DNA from: Alteraurantiacibacter hainanensis
Lineage (GTDB): Bacteria > Pseudomonadota > Alphaproteobacteria > Sphingomonadales > Sphingomonadaceae
Length of the DNA: 64,000 nt
Direction of reading: 5' to 3'
NCBI RefSeq assembly: GCF_036321025.1
Contig: NZ_JAZAPB010000002.1
Coordinates: forward strand, 868,001-932,000
In this document: piece after piece, positions 32,070 to 40,530 of the stretch
Position numbering within the stretch: the first letter of the stretch is position 1
Layout of the letters: each line of letters opens with the position of its first letter
Made by a program: the position numbers and the translations under genes
The notes under the pieces: model-generated
The model's database searches: none
What the model was told of the DNA's origin: nothing
What the model saw: the letters and a program-made list of their open reading frames with translations, nothing else

Positions 32070-33908
32070 ATGCGGATACTTGGCATTTCGGCCTTCTATC
32101 ACGACAGCGCCGCCGCGCTTGTCGAGGACGGCGAGATCGTCGCCGCGGCCCAGGAGGAACGCTTCACCCGGCGAAAGCACGATCCGCGTTTTCCGCGGGA
32201 AGCGATCCAGTACTGCCTCGCGCAGGCCGGGTGCACTCTCGACGACATCGATCACGTCGTCTTTTACGAGAAGCCTTTTCCGAAATTCGAACGGCTGCTT
32301 GAATCCTACTTCGCCACCGTGCCTCGAGGCTTCCAGTCCTTCCGCATGGCAATCCCGATCTGGATCAAGGAAAAGCTGTTCCAGAAGAAGATGCTGCGCG
32401 ACGAGCTTGGCAAGTTGTGCGGAAAGAAGAGCTGGGACGGTTCTTTGCTGTTCACCGAGCATCACCAGTCGCACGCGGCGAGCGCGTTCTTCCCGTCCCC
32501 GTTCGAAAGTGCCGCCGTCCTGACGATGGACGGGGTTGGCGAATGGTGCACGACGTCCCTTGGGGTCGGCAAGGGGAACCAGCTGGAGATACTCAAGGAA
32601 CTGCACTTCCCGCATTCGCTGGGACTGCTTTATTCCGCCTTCACGTATTACACCGGCTTCCGCGTCAACTCGGGCGAATACAAAGTCATGGGGCTCGCGC
32701 CCTATGGCCAGCCGCGGTTTGTCGACAAGATACTCGACAACCTGATTCACGTGCACGCGGACGGTACGTTTTTCCTCAACCAGGAATACTTCAACTACGT
32801 CACAGGCCTGACGATGACCTCGCCGGCTTTCGATCGCCTGTTCGGCGGCGCCCCTCGCAAGCCGGAAGAACAGCTTACGCAGCGCGAGATGGATCTGGCC
32901 GCGTCGATCCAGGCAGTTACCGAACTGATCGTCCTGCGGCTCGCAAGATCGATCCGCGACGAGACGGGGGAACGCAACCTGTGTCTCGCGGGAGGCGTCG
33001 CTCTCAACTGCGTTGCCAATGGCAAGCTGCTTCGCGCCGGCATATTCGATCGCATCTGGATACAACCTGCCGCCGGCGATGCCGGGGGCGCGCTGGGAGC
33101 TGCGCTGGCCGCCTGGCACCAGTTCCACGGTGAGGCACGAACGGTTCGACAGGATGGACGAGACACCATGTCCGGCTCCTATCTCGGTCCCTCGTTCGAA
33201 CAGGCGGACATCGAGGACCGGCTCCGGTCGGCAGGCGCACGCTTCGATGCCGTCGACGAGAAGGCGATGATCGAGCGGACTGCGGACGCGTTGACCGAAG
33301 GAAAAGCGGTGGGCTGGATGCAGGGCCGCATGGAATTCGGTCCGCGCGCCCTGGGCGGAAGATCGATCCTCGGCGATCCGCGTTCCCCGACGATGCAGAA
33401 GACTCTGAACCTCAAGGTGAAGTACCGCGAGAGCTTCAGGCCCTTTGCCCCTTCGGTGAAGCGGGAGAGCGTGTCCGAGTGGTTCGAGCACGACGGGGAC
33501 AGCCCCTACATGCTGATCGTCGGCGACGTCGCAGGCGACCGCCGCCGCAAGATGACCGAGGAAGAGGATAACCTTTTCGGCATCGACAAGCTGAATATCG
33601 TGCGTTCGAAAATCCCCGCGATCACGCATGTCGATTACTCGGCGCGTATCCAGACGGTGCACCGGGAAACGAATCCGCGCTATTGGGAACTCCTGTCCGC
33701 ATTCGAGAAGCGCACAGACTGTCCCGTGTTGATCAACACGAGCTTCAACGTGCGCGGTGAACCGATCGTGTGTACCCCAGAAGATGCGTTTCACTGCTTC
33801 ATGGGCACCGGGCTCGATTTTCTCGCTGTCGGCAACTGCGTGATGCGGAAGGATCAGCAGGATCCCGCCCTTGCGCGCGATTACCAGAACGAATTCGCCC
33901 TCGACTGA
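32070..33908 (+). CDS. NodU/TobZ-type carbamoyltransferase
   Basis: 612 residues. The family moves a carbamoyl group from carbamoyl phosphate, via a carbamoyl-adenylate, to a hydroxyl of a sugar or other small molecule. The N-terminal Kae1-like domain has ILGISAFYHDSAAALV and EHHQSHAASAFFPSP with metal-binding His residues. LCLAGGVALNCVANGKL is the ATP-binding part. The C-terminal YrdC-like domain contains FGPRALGGRSILGDPR, FRPFAPSVKRE and LINTSFNVRGEPIV. It lies in an SxtJ-DUF5989-carbamoyltransferase-SGNH-acyltransferase cluster. The acceptor is unknown; a surface polysaccharide or lipid is likely. Its TGA overlaps the next ATG (TGATG). Confidence 0.95.
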   Translation: MRILGISAFYHDSAAALVEDGEIVAAAQEERFTRRKHDPRFPREAIQYCLAQAGCTLDDIDHVVFYEKPFPKFERLLESYFATVPRGFQSFRMAIPIWIKEKLFQKKMLRDELGKLCGKKSWDGSLLFTEHHQSHAASAFFPSPFESAAVLTMDGVGEWCTTSLGVGKGNQLEILKELHFPHSLGLLYSAFTYYTGFRVNSGEYKVMGLAPYGQPRFVDKILDNLIHVHADGTFFLNQEYFNYVTGLTMTSPAFDRLFGGAPRKPEEQLTQREMDLAASIQAVTELIVLRLARSIRDETGERNLCLAGGVALNCVANGKLLRAGIFDRIWIQPAAGDAGGALGAALAAWHQFHGEARTVRQDGRDTMSGSYLGPSFEQADIEDRLRSAGARFDAVDEKAMIERTADALTEGKAVGWMQGRMEFGPRALGGRSILGDPRSPTMQKTLNLKVKYRESFRPFAPSVKRESVSEWFEHDGDSPYMLIVGDVAGDRRRKMTEEEDNLFGIDKLNIVRSKIPAITHVDYSARIQTVHRETNPRYWELLSAFEKRTDCPVLINTSFNVRGEPIVCTPEDAFHCFMGTGLDFLAVGNCVMRKDQQDPALARDYQNEFALD

Positions 33909-35287
33909 TGCGCAACCCGCGAACTGGGGAATCGGCTGCCGCTCGTGCGCATACCGAGGCTGACAAGCCATCGCCGAGCAGGGCGCTGGCCGTGCTGCTG
34001 TGCCTCATTCCGGCAACCTATTGTCTGGCAGTGCTGGCCTATGCCCTGCTGAACTTTTCGGCTTACGGAGCCGATCTCCCGCGCTTCCTGCGATACATCG
34101 CGGCGCCAGGGCTCATCGCCGCCGCTTTCGTCATCGGCGCTTTGCTTCTCCCCCCTCGCAAGGGCGCGAATTTGGGGCTTGGAGCCACGGCAGTCCTGAT
34201 CGCGCTCCTGATTGTGGAATTCGTGCTCAATGCCCGCCTTGTAATGGCGATGCTCAGTGTTGCCTCGACTCTGGGAACAGGTTCCGGCGAGAGCGAGGAG
34301 GTCGTCCGTGGGCATTCCGGCATTCCGCCGATGTACACCAGCAAGATGTTGTCGGGCGCGATGGAGGTCGATCGGCTTGAGCAGGCCGTGCTCGGGGGCA
34401 TCCCCGGAGAAGAAGTCGTCCTGTGCTCCCAGGAGGGGGAACTGCTGTATTACACCGCCGACCGCTTTGGCTTCAACAACGATGACGGCATTTACGACGC
34501 TCCGCTGGAGATCATGATCGTCGGCGATTCTTTCGTCGAAGGTCACTGCCAGCCAAGGCCCGATACCTTCGGCGGAAAGATGCGCGATCTGCGGCCCCAG
34601 ACAGCAGCCATCGGAATGCGCGGCGGAGGGCCGCTGTACGAGTACGCCCTGATCGGCCGCTACGGCACGCAATTCCAGCCGGACTGGGTGGTGATGGCGT
34701 TCTTCGAAGGAAACGACTGGCAGAACCTGCGCCGCGAGGCCGCGACCCCCTGGCTTGCCGAGGCACTGACGCCCGGAGCGGATTTCGGCCAGCCCCGCCT
34801 TTCCTCAGAGCAGATCGAGCTTGCAGGAAATGTCATCGACGAACTGTGGGCGGAGGAAACGTCCGCGGGAGACGTGGTGGCCAGATCCTCTTTCGTCCGT
34901 AACATCCTGGCGTTGAACCAGGTCTGGGGATCGCTGGGCCTCGACTATCCGAGGATTACCAACGACCAGCCCATCTACTCGGAGATACTCGGGCGAGCCA
35001 AGGCATTGACCGAGAGCTGGGGCGGACGGTTCGTCCTTGTCTACATTCCGCAGGGAACCCGGTATCGCGGATTGCTCGACAAGTCGTTCCTGTATGACGA
35101 GTTGCGAAACGACGTCCTGAACGCTGCCGAGGCGCATGGCATCGAGGTCGTCGATCTTGCCGAAGCCTTCGCCGATGCCGAGAATCCGAACGACCTGTTC
35201 GCGGCCGACGGCCATTTCAGCCCGGCCGGAGCGGCAGTGGCGGCACGTGTGCTCGAGGCGAGAATCTCGGCGCTGGAAGACAACTAG
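33908..35287 (+). CDS. Membrane-anchored SGNH/GDSL hydrolase
   Basis: 459 residues from ATG 33908, which overlaps the carbamoyltransferase stop. The N-terminal ~110 residues hold three membrane segments (ALAVLLCLIPATYCLAVLAYALL; FLRYIAAPGLIAAAFVIGALLL; LGATAVLIALLIVEFVL), followed by a periplasmic SGNH domain. Block I is VGDSFVEG with the catalytic Ser208. Block III-like Gly-Asn-Asp is in FFEGNDWQN, and block V is ADGHFSPAG with the Asp/His pair. It probably adds or removes an ester (acetyl) group on the same glycan or lipid that the neighbouring enzymes decorate. Translation is probably coupled to the carbamoyltransferase. Confidence 0.88.
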   Translation: MRNPRTGESAAARAHTEADKPSPSRALAVLLCLIPATYCLAVLAYALLNFSAYGADLPRFLRYIAAPGLIAAAFVIGALLLPPRKGANLGLGATAVLIALLIVEFVLNARLVMAMLSVASTLGTGSGESEEVVRGHSGIPPMYTSKMLSGAMEVDRLEQAVLGGIPGEEVVLCSQEGELLYYTADRFGFNNDDGIYDAPLEIMIVGDSFVEGHCQPRPDTFGGKMRDLRPQTAAIGMRGGGPLYEYALIGRYGTQFQPDWVVMAFFEGNDWQNLRREAATPWLAEALTPGADFGQPRLSSEQIELAGNVIDELWAEETSAGDVVARSSFVRNILALNQVWGSLGLDYPRITNDQPIYSEILGRAKALTESWGGRFVLVYIPQGTRYRGLLDKSFLYDELRNDVLNAAEAHGIEVVDLAEAFADAENPNDLFAADGHFSPAGAAVAARVLEARISALEDN

Positions 35288-35351
35288 AAGGCGGGCCCGC
35301 AGTCCCGAGGGAGCGACTGGTTCAGAGGAGGGGCGAAACATACAAGGCAAG

Positions 35352-35392
35352 TTGAAAAAAAGTCGGTAAGCTGCTGATACTATAACAGTTAT
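35352..35392 (+). promoter_or_regulatory. Candidate promoter with dyad before acyltransferase
   Basis: A local A/T-rich patch carries TTGAAA (35352-35357) and GATACT (35376-35381) with 18-bp spacing, a plausible sigma-70-type promoter. The 11-bp dyad ATAAC-A-GTTAT (35382-35392) overlaps the expected start point, six bases before the ATG at 35398. This suggests the acyltransferase can be expressed separately from the upstream cluster. Confidence 0.4.
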
Positions 35393-35397
35393 CGCGA

Positions 35398-36465
35398 ATG
35401 GCAGTCCCGGCAATGGATCACGAAAAATCGCATCTGACTGCACTTGACGGACTGAGGGGCTTTGCCGCTCTGCTGGTTGTCATATCCCATAGCGCGAACC
35501 ATGGCCTCCTGCCCCCGATCCTTGGCAATGGCCTCGGCAAGATGGGTGTCATAGTCTTCTTCGGTCTCAGCGGTTTCCTGATGGGATACCTGTATGGCCA
35601 GAAGGACCTGACCGGAAAGGCTCTCTGGGATTATGCGGTAAACCGGGGCACGCGGGTCTTGCCTCTGTATTACTTCACGGTCTTCATCGCCATCATCAGC
35701 TTTTACGCGTTCGATTTCGTTCTTCTGAATTCCGACGGCCCTCTGGCGATCGTGCAGAACATCGCGATGATCAGGGGAAGTAGCACGCTGTGGACTATAC
35801 CTGTCGAGATCCACTTCTATTTCCTGTTCGTGATCGTCTGGATCTTCGCGATCAGATCGCAATCCCTGACGATCGCCGCGGCCCTGCTTTCGTTTCAGCT
35901 AGTCGGTTATCTCGCCCTGGATTTCTTCGGCGTCGGGCTGAAAGCCTCGATCTTCGCCTGGCTCCATATCTTCCTGGCAGGATCCCTGCTGGGAATTCAT
36001 TATCCGTCCCTGCGCGAGGAATTCGCCGCGATCGGAGAAAGCAGGCTTCTCAGCTTCCTGGGGTGGATTGTACTTGTGTCGGCCGTTTTCGCGATCCCCG
36101 GCGTGAGGCGGGAGCTCGGTATTCCGATGGCCGCGCAATATCTCGATCCGATCACCGTTGGCTATCCGCTTCTCGTGCTTGTCCTGACCGTGTTCGCCGT
36201 GGGACCGCTCGTCATTTTCAGGCATCACATCCTGCGCTGGTTCGGCAAGATCTCGTATTCGTTATATCTGCTCCACCTGATCGTTCTGACCTTCGTCAAA
36301 CTTGCAATCATCAACGGCTTGATGCCTGCCCAGCTCGGGTTTCCGGCCACCTTGGCGGTTTCGAGCCTGGCGGCTTGGGCGGCCTATACTCATCTTGAAC
36401 GGCCATCACAAAAGGCGCTCCGCTCGATGCTCAGGTCCGTCGTTGAGCGCCGCGTCCCTTCGTGA
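35398..36465 (+). CDS. Acyltransferase 3 family membrane protein
   Basis: 355 residues with about ten membrane segments. It opens with LTALDGLRGFAALLVVISHS, the family signature with catalytic-type His. A second conserved patch, VEIHFYFLFVIVWIF, includes the paired conserved residues of the AT3 domain. These inner-membrane enzymes O-acetylate (or otherwise acylate) surface glycans, peptidoglycan or antibiotics. Starts at 35398 (MAVPAMDHEK) or 35413 are both possible. Its nearness to the carbamoyltransferase and SGNH genes suggests a shared substrate, although it appears to have its own promoter. Confidence 0.9.
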   Translation: MAVPAMDHEKSHLTALDGLRGFAALLVVISHSANHGLLPPILGNGLGKMGVIVFFGLSGFLMGYLYGQKDLTGKALWDYAVNRGTRVLPLYYFTVFIAIISFYAFDFVLLNSDGPLAIVQNIAMIRGSSTLWTIPVEIHFYFLFVIVWIFAIRSQSLTIAAALLSFQLVGYLALDFFGVGLKASIFAWLHIFLAGSLLGIHYPSLREEFAAIGESRLLSFLGWIVLVSAVFAIPGVRRELGIPMAAQYLDPITVGYPLLVLVLTVFAVGPLVIFRHHILRWFGKISYSLYLLHLIVLTFVKLAIINGLMPAQLGFPATLAVSSLAAWAAYTHLERPSQKALRSMLRSVVERRVPS

Positions 36466-36582
36466 AGTGCCGGCGCGAGAATTGCGGGATCACATGGGAG
36501 GGCCGTTGCGCCGCGCTCATGGCTGCTTCTGGGCTGGGAAAGCGAACATGACAGAACGCAGCCAAGGGGGAAAACTAAGGTC

Positions 36583-38151
36583 TTAGGGGCCTAAATCTTG
36601 AATATGCGTCTGCAGCGTTGGAGATCGGCGGGGCTCGTAGCCCAACGCTTCGGCCACGCGTTCGTCCCAGCCATAGGCATCGGTGCGGAACCGTATGTCG
36701 CCCGCGGGAGAGAGGAAAGCGGTGTGATAAAGTAATCGCACCGGGATGTTGCGCGGAAGGTCGACGGAGGTCTCCTCGCCGGTCTCCTGCGCCTCTCTAT
36801 ATTCCGACAGCACGCCGACATCCTCGGCCATCATCCGGGCAAATTGAGGGGCGTTCTCGACCCTGATGCAACCATGGCTGAGGTGGCGCTGGTTCCGGTC
36901 GAGGAGCGACTTGGCGGGCGTGTCGTGCAGGTAGATTGCGTGATCGTTCTGCAGATCGAACTTGACGATCCCGAGCGCATTTTCGGGGCCGGGCAACTGC
37001 ACGATCCAGCCATTGCGTCGGATCATGTTGTTGCGTTGCAAATAGCCGGGACCGCGTGGCGCGATCTCCTCTTCCTGGATTGATCGCGGTATAGTCCAGG
37101 TCGGATTGGCAACGAACCTGTAGAAGGGGGAGCCCAGTTGTGGCGTCTCCCAACCGGGCTGCCCCACCACCACCACGCGTTGATCGCGCAGTTCGCCATC
37201 ACGGTAATAATCGAGTTGCGCAGCAGCGATATTCACGTCGATGCGGGTGGCAGGACGGTCGCGCTGGAGCCAGCGCAGCCGCTCGAGGTTGACCGCGAGA
37301 ATGCGCGACCTTTCCTCGGCACCGGTATTGAGAACCTCCAGTGTGCTGGGGCCCACTATGCCGTCCTGGGCGATACCGAAGTCGCCTTGGAACCGCTCGA
37401 CGGCTTGAGAGATGGCGGGAGTGTACAGATTGCTTTCATCCCCACCGGTTCCGCCTTTGAGGTAACCGTTGGAACGGAGGACCTGCGCGATCTGGGGCAC
37501 CCGTGGATCGGTGTCTCCCTCGCGGATCAGATCGCCGCTATCGATGGACTGGCCAGCGCCCTCGGCTGCCTCGCGCGCATAACGAAGATAGGCTTCGGAC
37601 AGCGCGCGATACTCGGCATTCGGCGGCGCGAGGCTTTCCAGCCATTCGCCGGCATTGTTATCCGCCACAGCTGCGCTCAGACCGCCGATCAGATCAAGCT
37701 CGGGGCGCGGAATGGTGTAAACTGAAAACAGCTCAGTCGGATCAGCCTTTCCGTCGCCCAGCGCATCGCCGAGGTCGAGTGCCGCCGCGGTAAGCGCAAC
37801 TTCGCGCGCGGCAGGGTTGCCTGCCCCCTCCACCGGGCCGATGTATTCGACAGGTTTCAAACCGTGTCGACCGGCATTGCGCAAGGTTTGCACTAGCCCG
37901 CCTACATTCTCGGGGGTCCAGGCCGGTTCCCAGTCCCTGCCTTCATAGAATTGTCGCACACGATCGCTTGAGACGATGCGCTGCAGGTCCTGCTGGCTCA
38001 CCGCCTCCGGATCGACGAGGTCGGCGCTGTCGGAATGTCCAATTTCCTGGCCCGACCGTGCGGCTGCTCCGTCACTGCCGGAGCTTTCGTTCCCGCATCC
38101 CGGAATGAGAGCCACCGTCGCCAGCAAGGCGATCGTCCGAATGGTGTTCAT
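36583..38151 (-). CDS. YcbB-like L,D-transpeptidase lipoprotein
   Basis: 522 residues with a lipoprotein signal ending LIPGC (Cys19). The order is an N-terminal scaffold domain (about 70-200), a peptidoglycan-binding helix bundle (about 215-280, VERFQGDFGIAQDGIVGPSTLEVLN), and the YkuD catalytic domain (about 310-480). The catalytic motif SHGCIRV has Cys428, so 3-3 peptidoglycan crosslinks can be formed. Size and domain order fit the YcbB/LdtD group. It is convergent with the acyltransferase and divergent from the M15-like peptidase gene. Confidence 0.93.
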   Translation of the reverse strand: MNTIRTIALLATVALIPGCGNESSGSDGAAARSGQEIGHSDSADLVDPEAVSQQDLQRIVSSDRVRQFYEGRDWEPAWTPENVGGLVQTLRNAGRHGLKPVEYIGPVEGAGNPAAREVALTAAALDLGDALGDGKADPTELFSVYTIPRPELDLIGGLSAAVADNNAGEWLESLAPPNAEYRALSEAYLRYAREAAEGAGQSIDSGDLIREGDTDPRVPQIAQVLRSNGYLKGGTGGDESNLYTPAISQAVERFQGDFGIAQDGIVGPSTLEVLNTGAEERSRILAVNLERLRWLQRDRPATRIDVNIAAAQLDYYRDGELRDQRVVVVGQPGWETPQLGSPFYRFVANPTWTIPRSIQEEEIAPRGPGYLQRNNMIRRNGWIVQLPGPENALGIVKFDLQNDHAIYLHDTPAKSLLDRNQRHLSHGCIRVENAPQFARMMAEDVGVLSEYREAQETGEETSVDLPRNIPVRLLYHTAFLSPAGDIRFRTDAYGWDERVAEALGYEPRRSPTLQTHIQDLGP

Positions 38152-38256
38152 GTGTAACTCGCTTGAATATCGCTATCTTATTGATCCAACGGGCAGAACA
38201 GACTGCCGATCCCGGATTTCCGCTGGGCCTTGCTACGACAGGAATTTGCGTCTGGA

Positions 38257-38289
38257 GATCAATCCAACGCTATCAGCGCGCGATTGATC
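38257..38289. promoter_or_regulatory. Dyad in the divergent L,D-transpeptidase/M15 promoter region
   Basis: GATCAATC (38257-38264) and GATTGATC (38282-38289) are exact reverse complements with a 17-nt spacer. The pair lies between the two divergent cell-wall genes, nearer to the M15-like one (57 bp before its GTG). It may be a shared operator or part of a leader hairpin. Confidence 0.4.
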
Positions 38290-38345
38290 GGAAAAACCAT
38301 TCAACAGGCCGGGTGCGTTCCTATCTTTCACGGATAAGGGAACGG

Positions 38346-39005
38346 GTGATCGTTTTGACGAGGAAAACTGCAGCTGGAATACTAAGTCGCCTTCTGGTGG
38401 GCGCTGGGTGCGCGTTTGCCTTGCTTGCATCACCCGCGACAGCCCAGAGCACTGCGCCGGGGCAGGCAAAGGCCGACTATCTCGCCTGGCTCGCGCAGTC
38501 GGCGCAGAACCGCGACAACGTGCGAGCCTTCCGCACTTTCCTGCTCGACCGAGAAGTGAAGGATGTTCTGCCCCTGTGGCAACTGGTGCGGACCTCGTCA
38601 TCGTGGCGCGAATGCAGCGCAGACAGGTTCGAGGTCGCTCCCGTCCAGCAATGGCAGAACATCGTCAACACGCTCTCTTTTGTGGATGACGAGGTGCTGC
38701 CCGCGATAGGCAACGTAGAAGCGCTCTCCGCCTACAGGAACGAGGATCTGAACAGTTGTTCGGGGGGACGTCCGGGTTCCGCGCATCGAATGTTTTTCGC
38801 CATGGACCTGGTTCCCACCGACGAGGAAATCGAGCGCCGCGACATGATTGCCCGGCTCTGCACGATCCACGCAGCACGGGGGGAGGAATACCGAACCGGG
38901 CTCGGATTCTATTCCGGGCTGCGCTTCCACGTGGATAGCAGCGGCTTTCGCCGTTGGGGACCGGACGGAAGGGGGGCGACTTCGCCCTGCAATCGCTTCG
39001 CTTGA
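38346..39005 (+). CDS. M15-like D,D-carboxypeptidase-type exported protein
   Basis: 219 residues from GTG 38346, with a TAAGGGAACG site just upstream. The start precedes a signal peptide (basic LTRK, hydrophobic core, cleavage at SPATAQ). The mature domain resembles the C-terminal peptidase M15A/M15_3 family, with SAHRMFFAMDL for the first zinc ligands and LRFHVDSSGFRRWG for the last His ligand. Cysteines in WRECSADRF, LNSCSGG, ARLCTIH and SPCNRFA suggest disulfides. It is divergent from the L,D-transpeptidase gene, consistent with joint work on peptidoglycan: it may trim peptide stems. Confidence 0.8.
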   Translation: MIVLTRKTAAGILSRLLVGAGCAFALLASPATAQSTAPGQAKADYLAWLAQSAQNRDNVRAFRTFLLDREVKDVLPLWQLVRTSSSWRECSADRFEVAPVQQWQNIVNTLSFVDDEVLPAIGNVEALSAYRNEDLNSCSGGRPGSAHRMFFAMDLVPTDEEIERRDMIARLCTIHAARGEEYRTGLGFYSGLRFHVDSSGFRRWGPDGRGATSPCNRFA

Positions 39006-39027
39006 AGCAACCTAAACCTCGGGGAAC

Positions 39028-39540
39028 CTATTCCTCTTCGACGATATTCGCCGTTCCCGGCACCGTGCAGAGCGGATCACCGACCAGATCGGTCGCCTCC
39101 CTTGCCGCTTCTTGTGTAACGCCGGTTTTCTCAAACCACGCCCCGGCCAGACTTGCGTCGGGGCCACAATAGTAGGCGCAGCCTTCAGGCAAGCTGTTGG
39201 GAAATTCGAGTTCTCCGCCAGAAATCGTGGCAAGTATTTCGCAATCCCCCTCGCCAGACATTGTCAGAAGGACGCTTCCATTCCTCTTGGCCGCTTTTCC
39301 GAGGCCGCTGCAAGCCGCGCCGTCAGAGGCGACGGTAACGATGCCGAACCATACCGGGCCGGAAGGAGCGCGGAGCATGCACATGCGGTCTTGTTCCGCG
39401 CCCTGGCCATCGCCCAGATAGAGCCCGGTCAGGTCCGAGATCTCTACAGGCTCGTCGATTGCCTCACTGTCCTTGCCACAAGCCGCAAGGAGCAAGAGCA
39501 GGGGGAGGACTGAACGTCGCACCCTCAAGGAAACGAGCAT
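39028..39540 (-). CDS. Hypothetical Cys-rich lipoprotein
   Basis: 170 residues with an N-terminal signal (SVLPLLLLLAAC) that fits a lipoprotein. The mature part has seven cysteines beyond the lipobox, in DRMCML, GAACSGL, EGDCEIL, GCAYYCG and DPLCTV, so it is probably disulfide-stabilised. It contains a glycine-rich strand pattern (LTGLYLGDGQG, VWFGIVTVASDG, SVLLTMSGEGDCEI), suggesting a small beta barrel. It is not a family I can name. It begins 4 bp after the PRC-barrel gene on the same strand and is probably cotranscribed with it. Confidence 0.7.
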   Translation of the reverse strand: MLVSLRVRRSVLPLLLLLAACGKDSEAIDEPVEISDLTGLYLGDGQGAEQDRMCMLRAPSGPVWFGIVTVASDGAACSGLGKAAKRNGSVLLTMSGEGDCEILATISGGELEFPNSLPEGCAYYCGPDASLAGAWFEKTGVTQEAAREATDLVGDPLCTVPGTANIVEEE

Positions 39541-39544
39541 GTGA

Positions 39545-39913
39545 CTATTGCCAATATGGAGTCACGACCCAGTAAGTGTAGACTTCACGTTGGTAGTCCG
39601 GATCATACTGCCGATCGCGGTCGCTTTCTGAGTGAGTGGGCGCATTACGCAGTTCATCCTCGGTGACGTCCAGTTTGTACCCGTCGAGAAGAGTATCATA
39701 ATTGAGCTTCTCCCAAGGAAGGCTGTGAAGTTCGCCGCCCATGCCGAAGAAGGTGCCAACCGAGATTTCGACATCGCGGGCCTGGCCGGTGATCTTGTCG
39801 ATCATGATGCGACGGACGGTGCCGATCTTGTCGCCGTCCTTTCCGAAAACGGTTGTGCCTTCCACGCGGTCACTTGCAATTACTGAATGATCTCTGGGCT
39901 TATCGTCAGGCAT
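39545..39913 (-). CDS. PRC-barrel domain protein
   Basis: 122 residues from ATG 39913, with an excellent AGGAGAAGGAG site. Residues 10-85 form a PRC-barrel (RVEGTTVFGKDGDKIGTVRRIMIDKITGQARDVEISVGTFFGMGGELHSLPWEKLNYDTLLDGY). This fold is found in photosynthetic reaction centres and RNA maturation factors, and is often a stress-induced small protein in alphaproteobacteria. The C-terminal ~35 residues are charged and aromatic. It lies upstream of a Cys-rich lipoprotein in the same operon. Confidence 0.88.
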   Translation of the reverse strand: MPDDKPRDHSVIASDRVEGTTVFGKDGDKIGTVRRIMIDKITGQARDVEISVGTFFGMGGELHSLPWEKLNYDTLLDGYKLDVTEDELRNAPTHSESDRDRQYDPDYQREVYTYWVVTPYWQ

Positions 39914-40072
39914 GCTCCTTCTCCTGTCGTTCGACTTGGTTAGGAGGAGCTATCGCATCGTTCGGGAGGACAACTCCTCATTCGATCAATGAGCGGAGGA
40001 CTGGATGGTGCCACGACAAGGTCGTAAAGGGTGGTGGAGTTTGTTTCGGAGGCGATTATCGGCGGCTCGAAT

Positions 40073-40462
40073 ATGCGGAAAAACGAACCGGAAAGCGAAG
40101 ATGGCGAGTCAGAGAAGCGAACTGATCTTGCCGAGGACCGCACGGCTCAGGCAACGGAAAGAACATTTTTCGGAGCCCTTCGCACCGCTTTTGGGGCGAT
40201 CGGGTTGGCGATCGCATTCCATGTCTTTTTTGGCGATTTCGAGCCGCCTTGGCTTGCTCGCGGCATTGCCAGCGCCTTCCTTGTCTTGGCGGCCGGGATC
40301 GCGCTCATGGCCGGGCGGCGGGCCGGAAAGTCTTTCGAGAATCTGTCCGCTCATGAGGTGGAGACTGTTCGAAAGCACTGGATAGGCGCACTGAGCTGGT
40401 CTGTAGCGATCGCTTCAGGGATATTGATCGTCGGGCTCTGGGTGCTCAGAAGCGGCCCCTAG
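40073..40462 (+). CDS. DUF202/YidH-like membrane protein
   Basis: About 129 residues from ATG 40073; an upstream GTG at 40031 would add 14. The DLAEDRTxxATERTFFGALRTAFGAIGLAIAFHVFF pattern is the DUF202 hallmark. Three membrane segments follow (ALRTAFGAIGLAIAFHVFF; IASAFLVLAAGIALMAG; WSVAIASGILIVGLWVL). The function of DUF202 proteins is unknown. Neither start has a well-placed ribosome site. It converges with the phospholipase D gene. Confidence 0.75.
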   Translation: MRKNEPESEDGESEKRTDLAEDRTAQATERTFFGALRTAFGAIGLAIAFHVFFGDFEPPWLARGIASAFLVLAAGIALMAGRRAGKSFENLSAHEVETVRKHWIGALSWSVAIASGILIVGLWVLRSGP

Positions 40463-40530
40463 GAGCGGGGTTCCCGGTATATGCGAGACTGCACGGAACT
40501 TGGGCGGGCTGTCTTCGCGATGTCCGATCG

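Noticed and set aside
32040..33971. 643-codon reverse-strand frame over the carbamoyltransferase
   Set aside because: Antisense to a motif-complete enzyme; composition is typical of a shadow.
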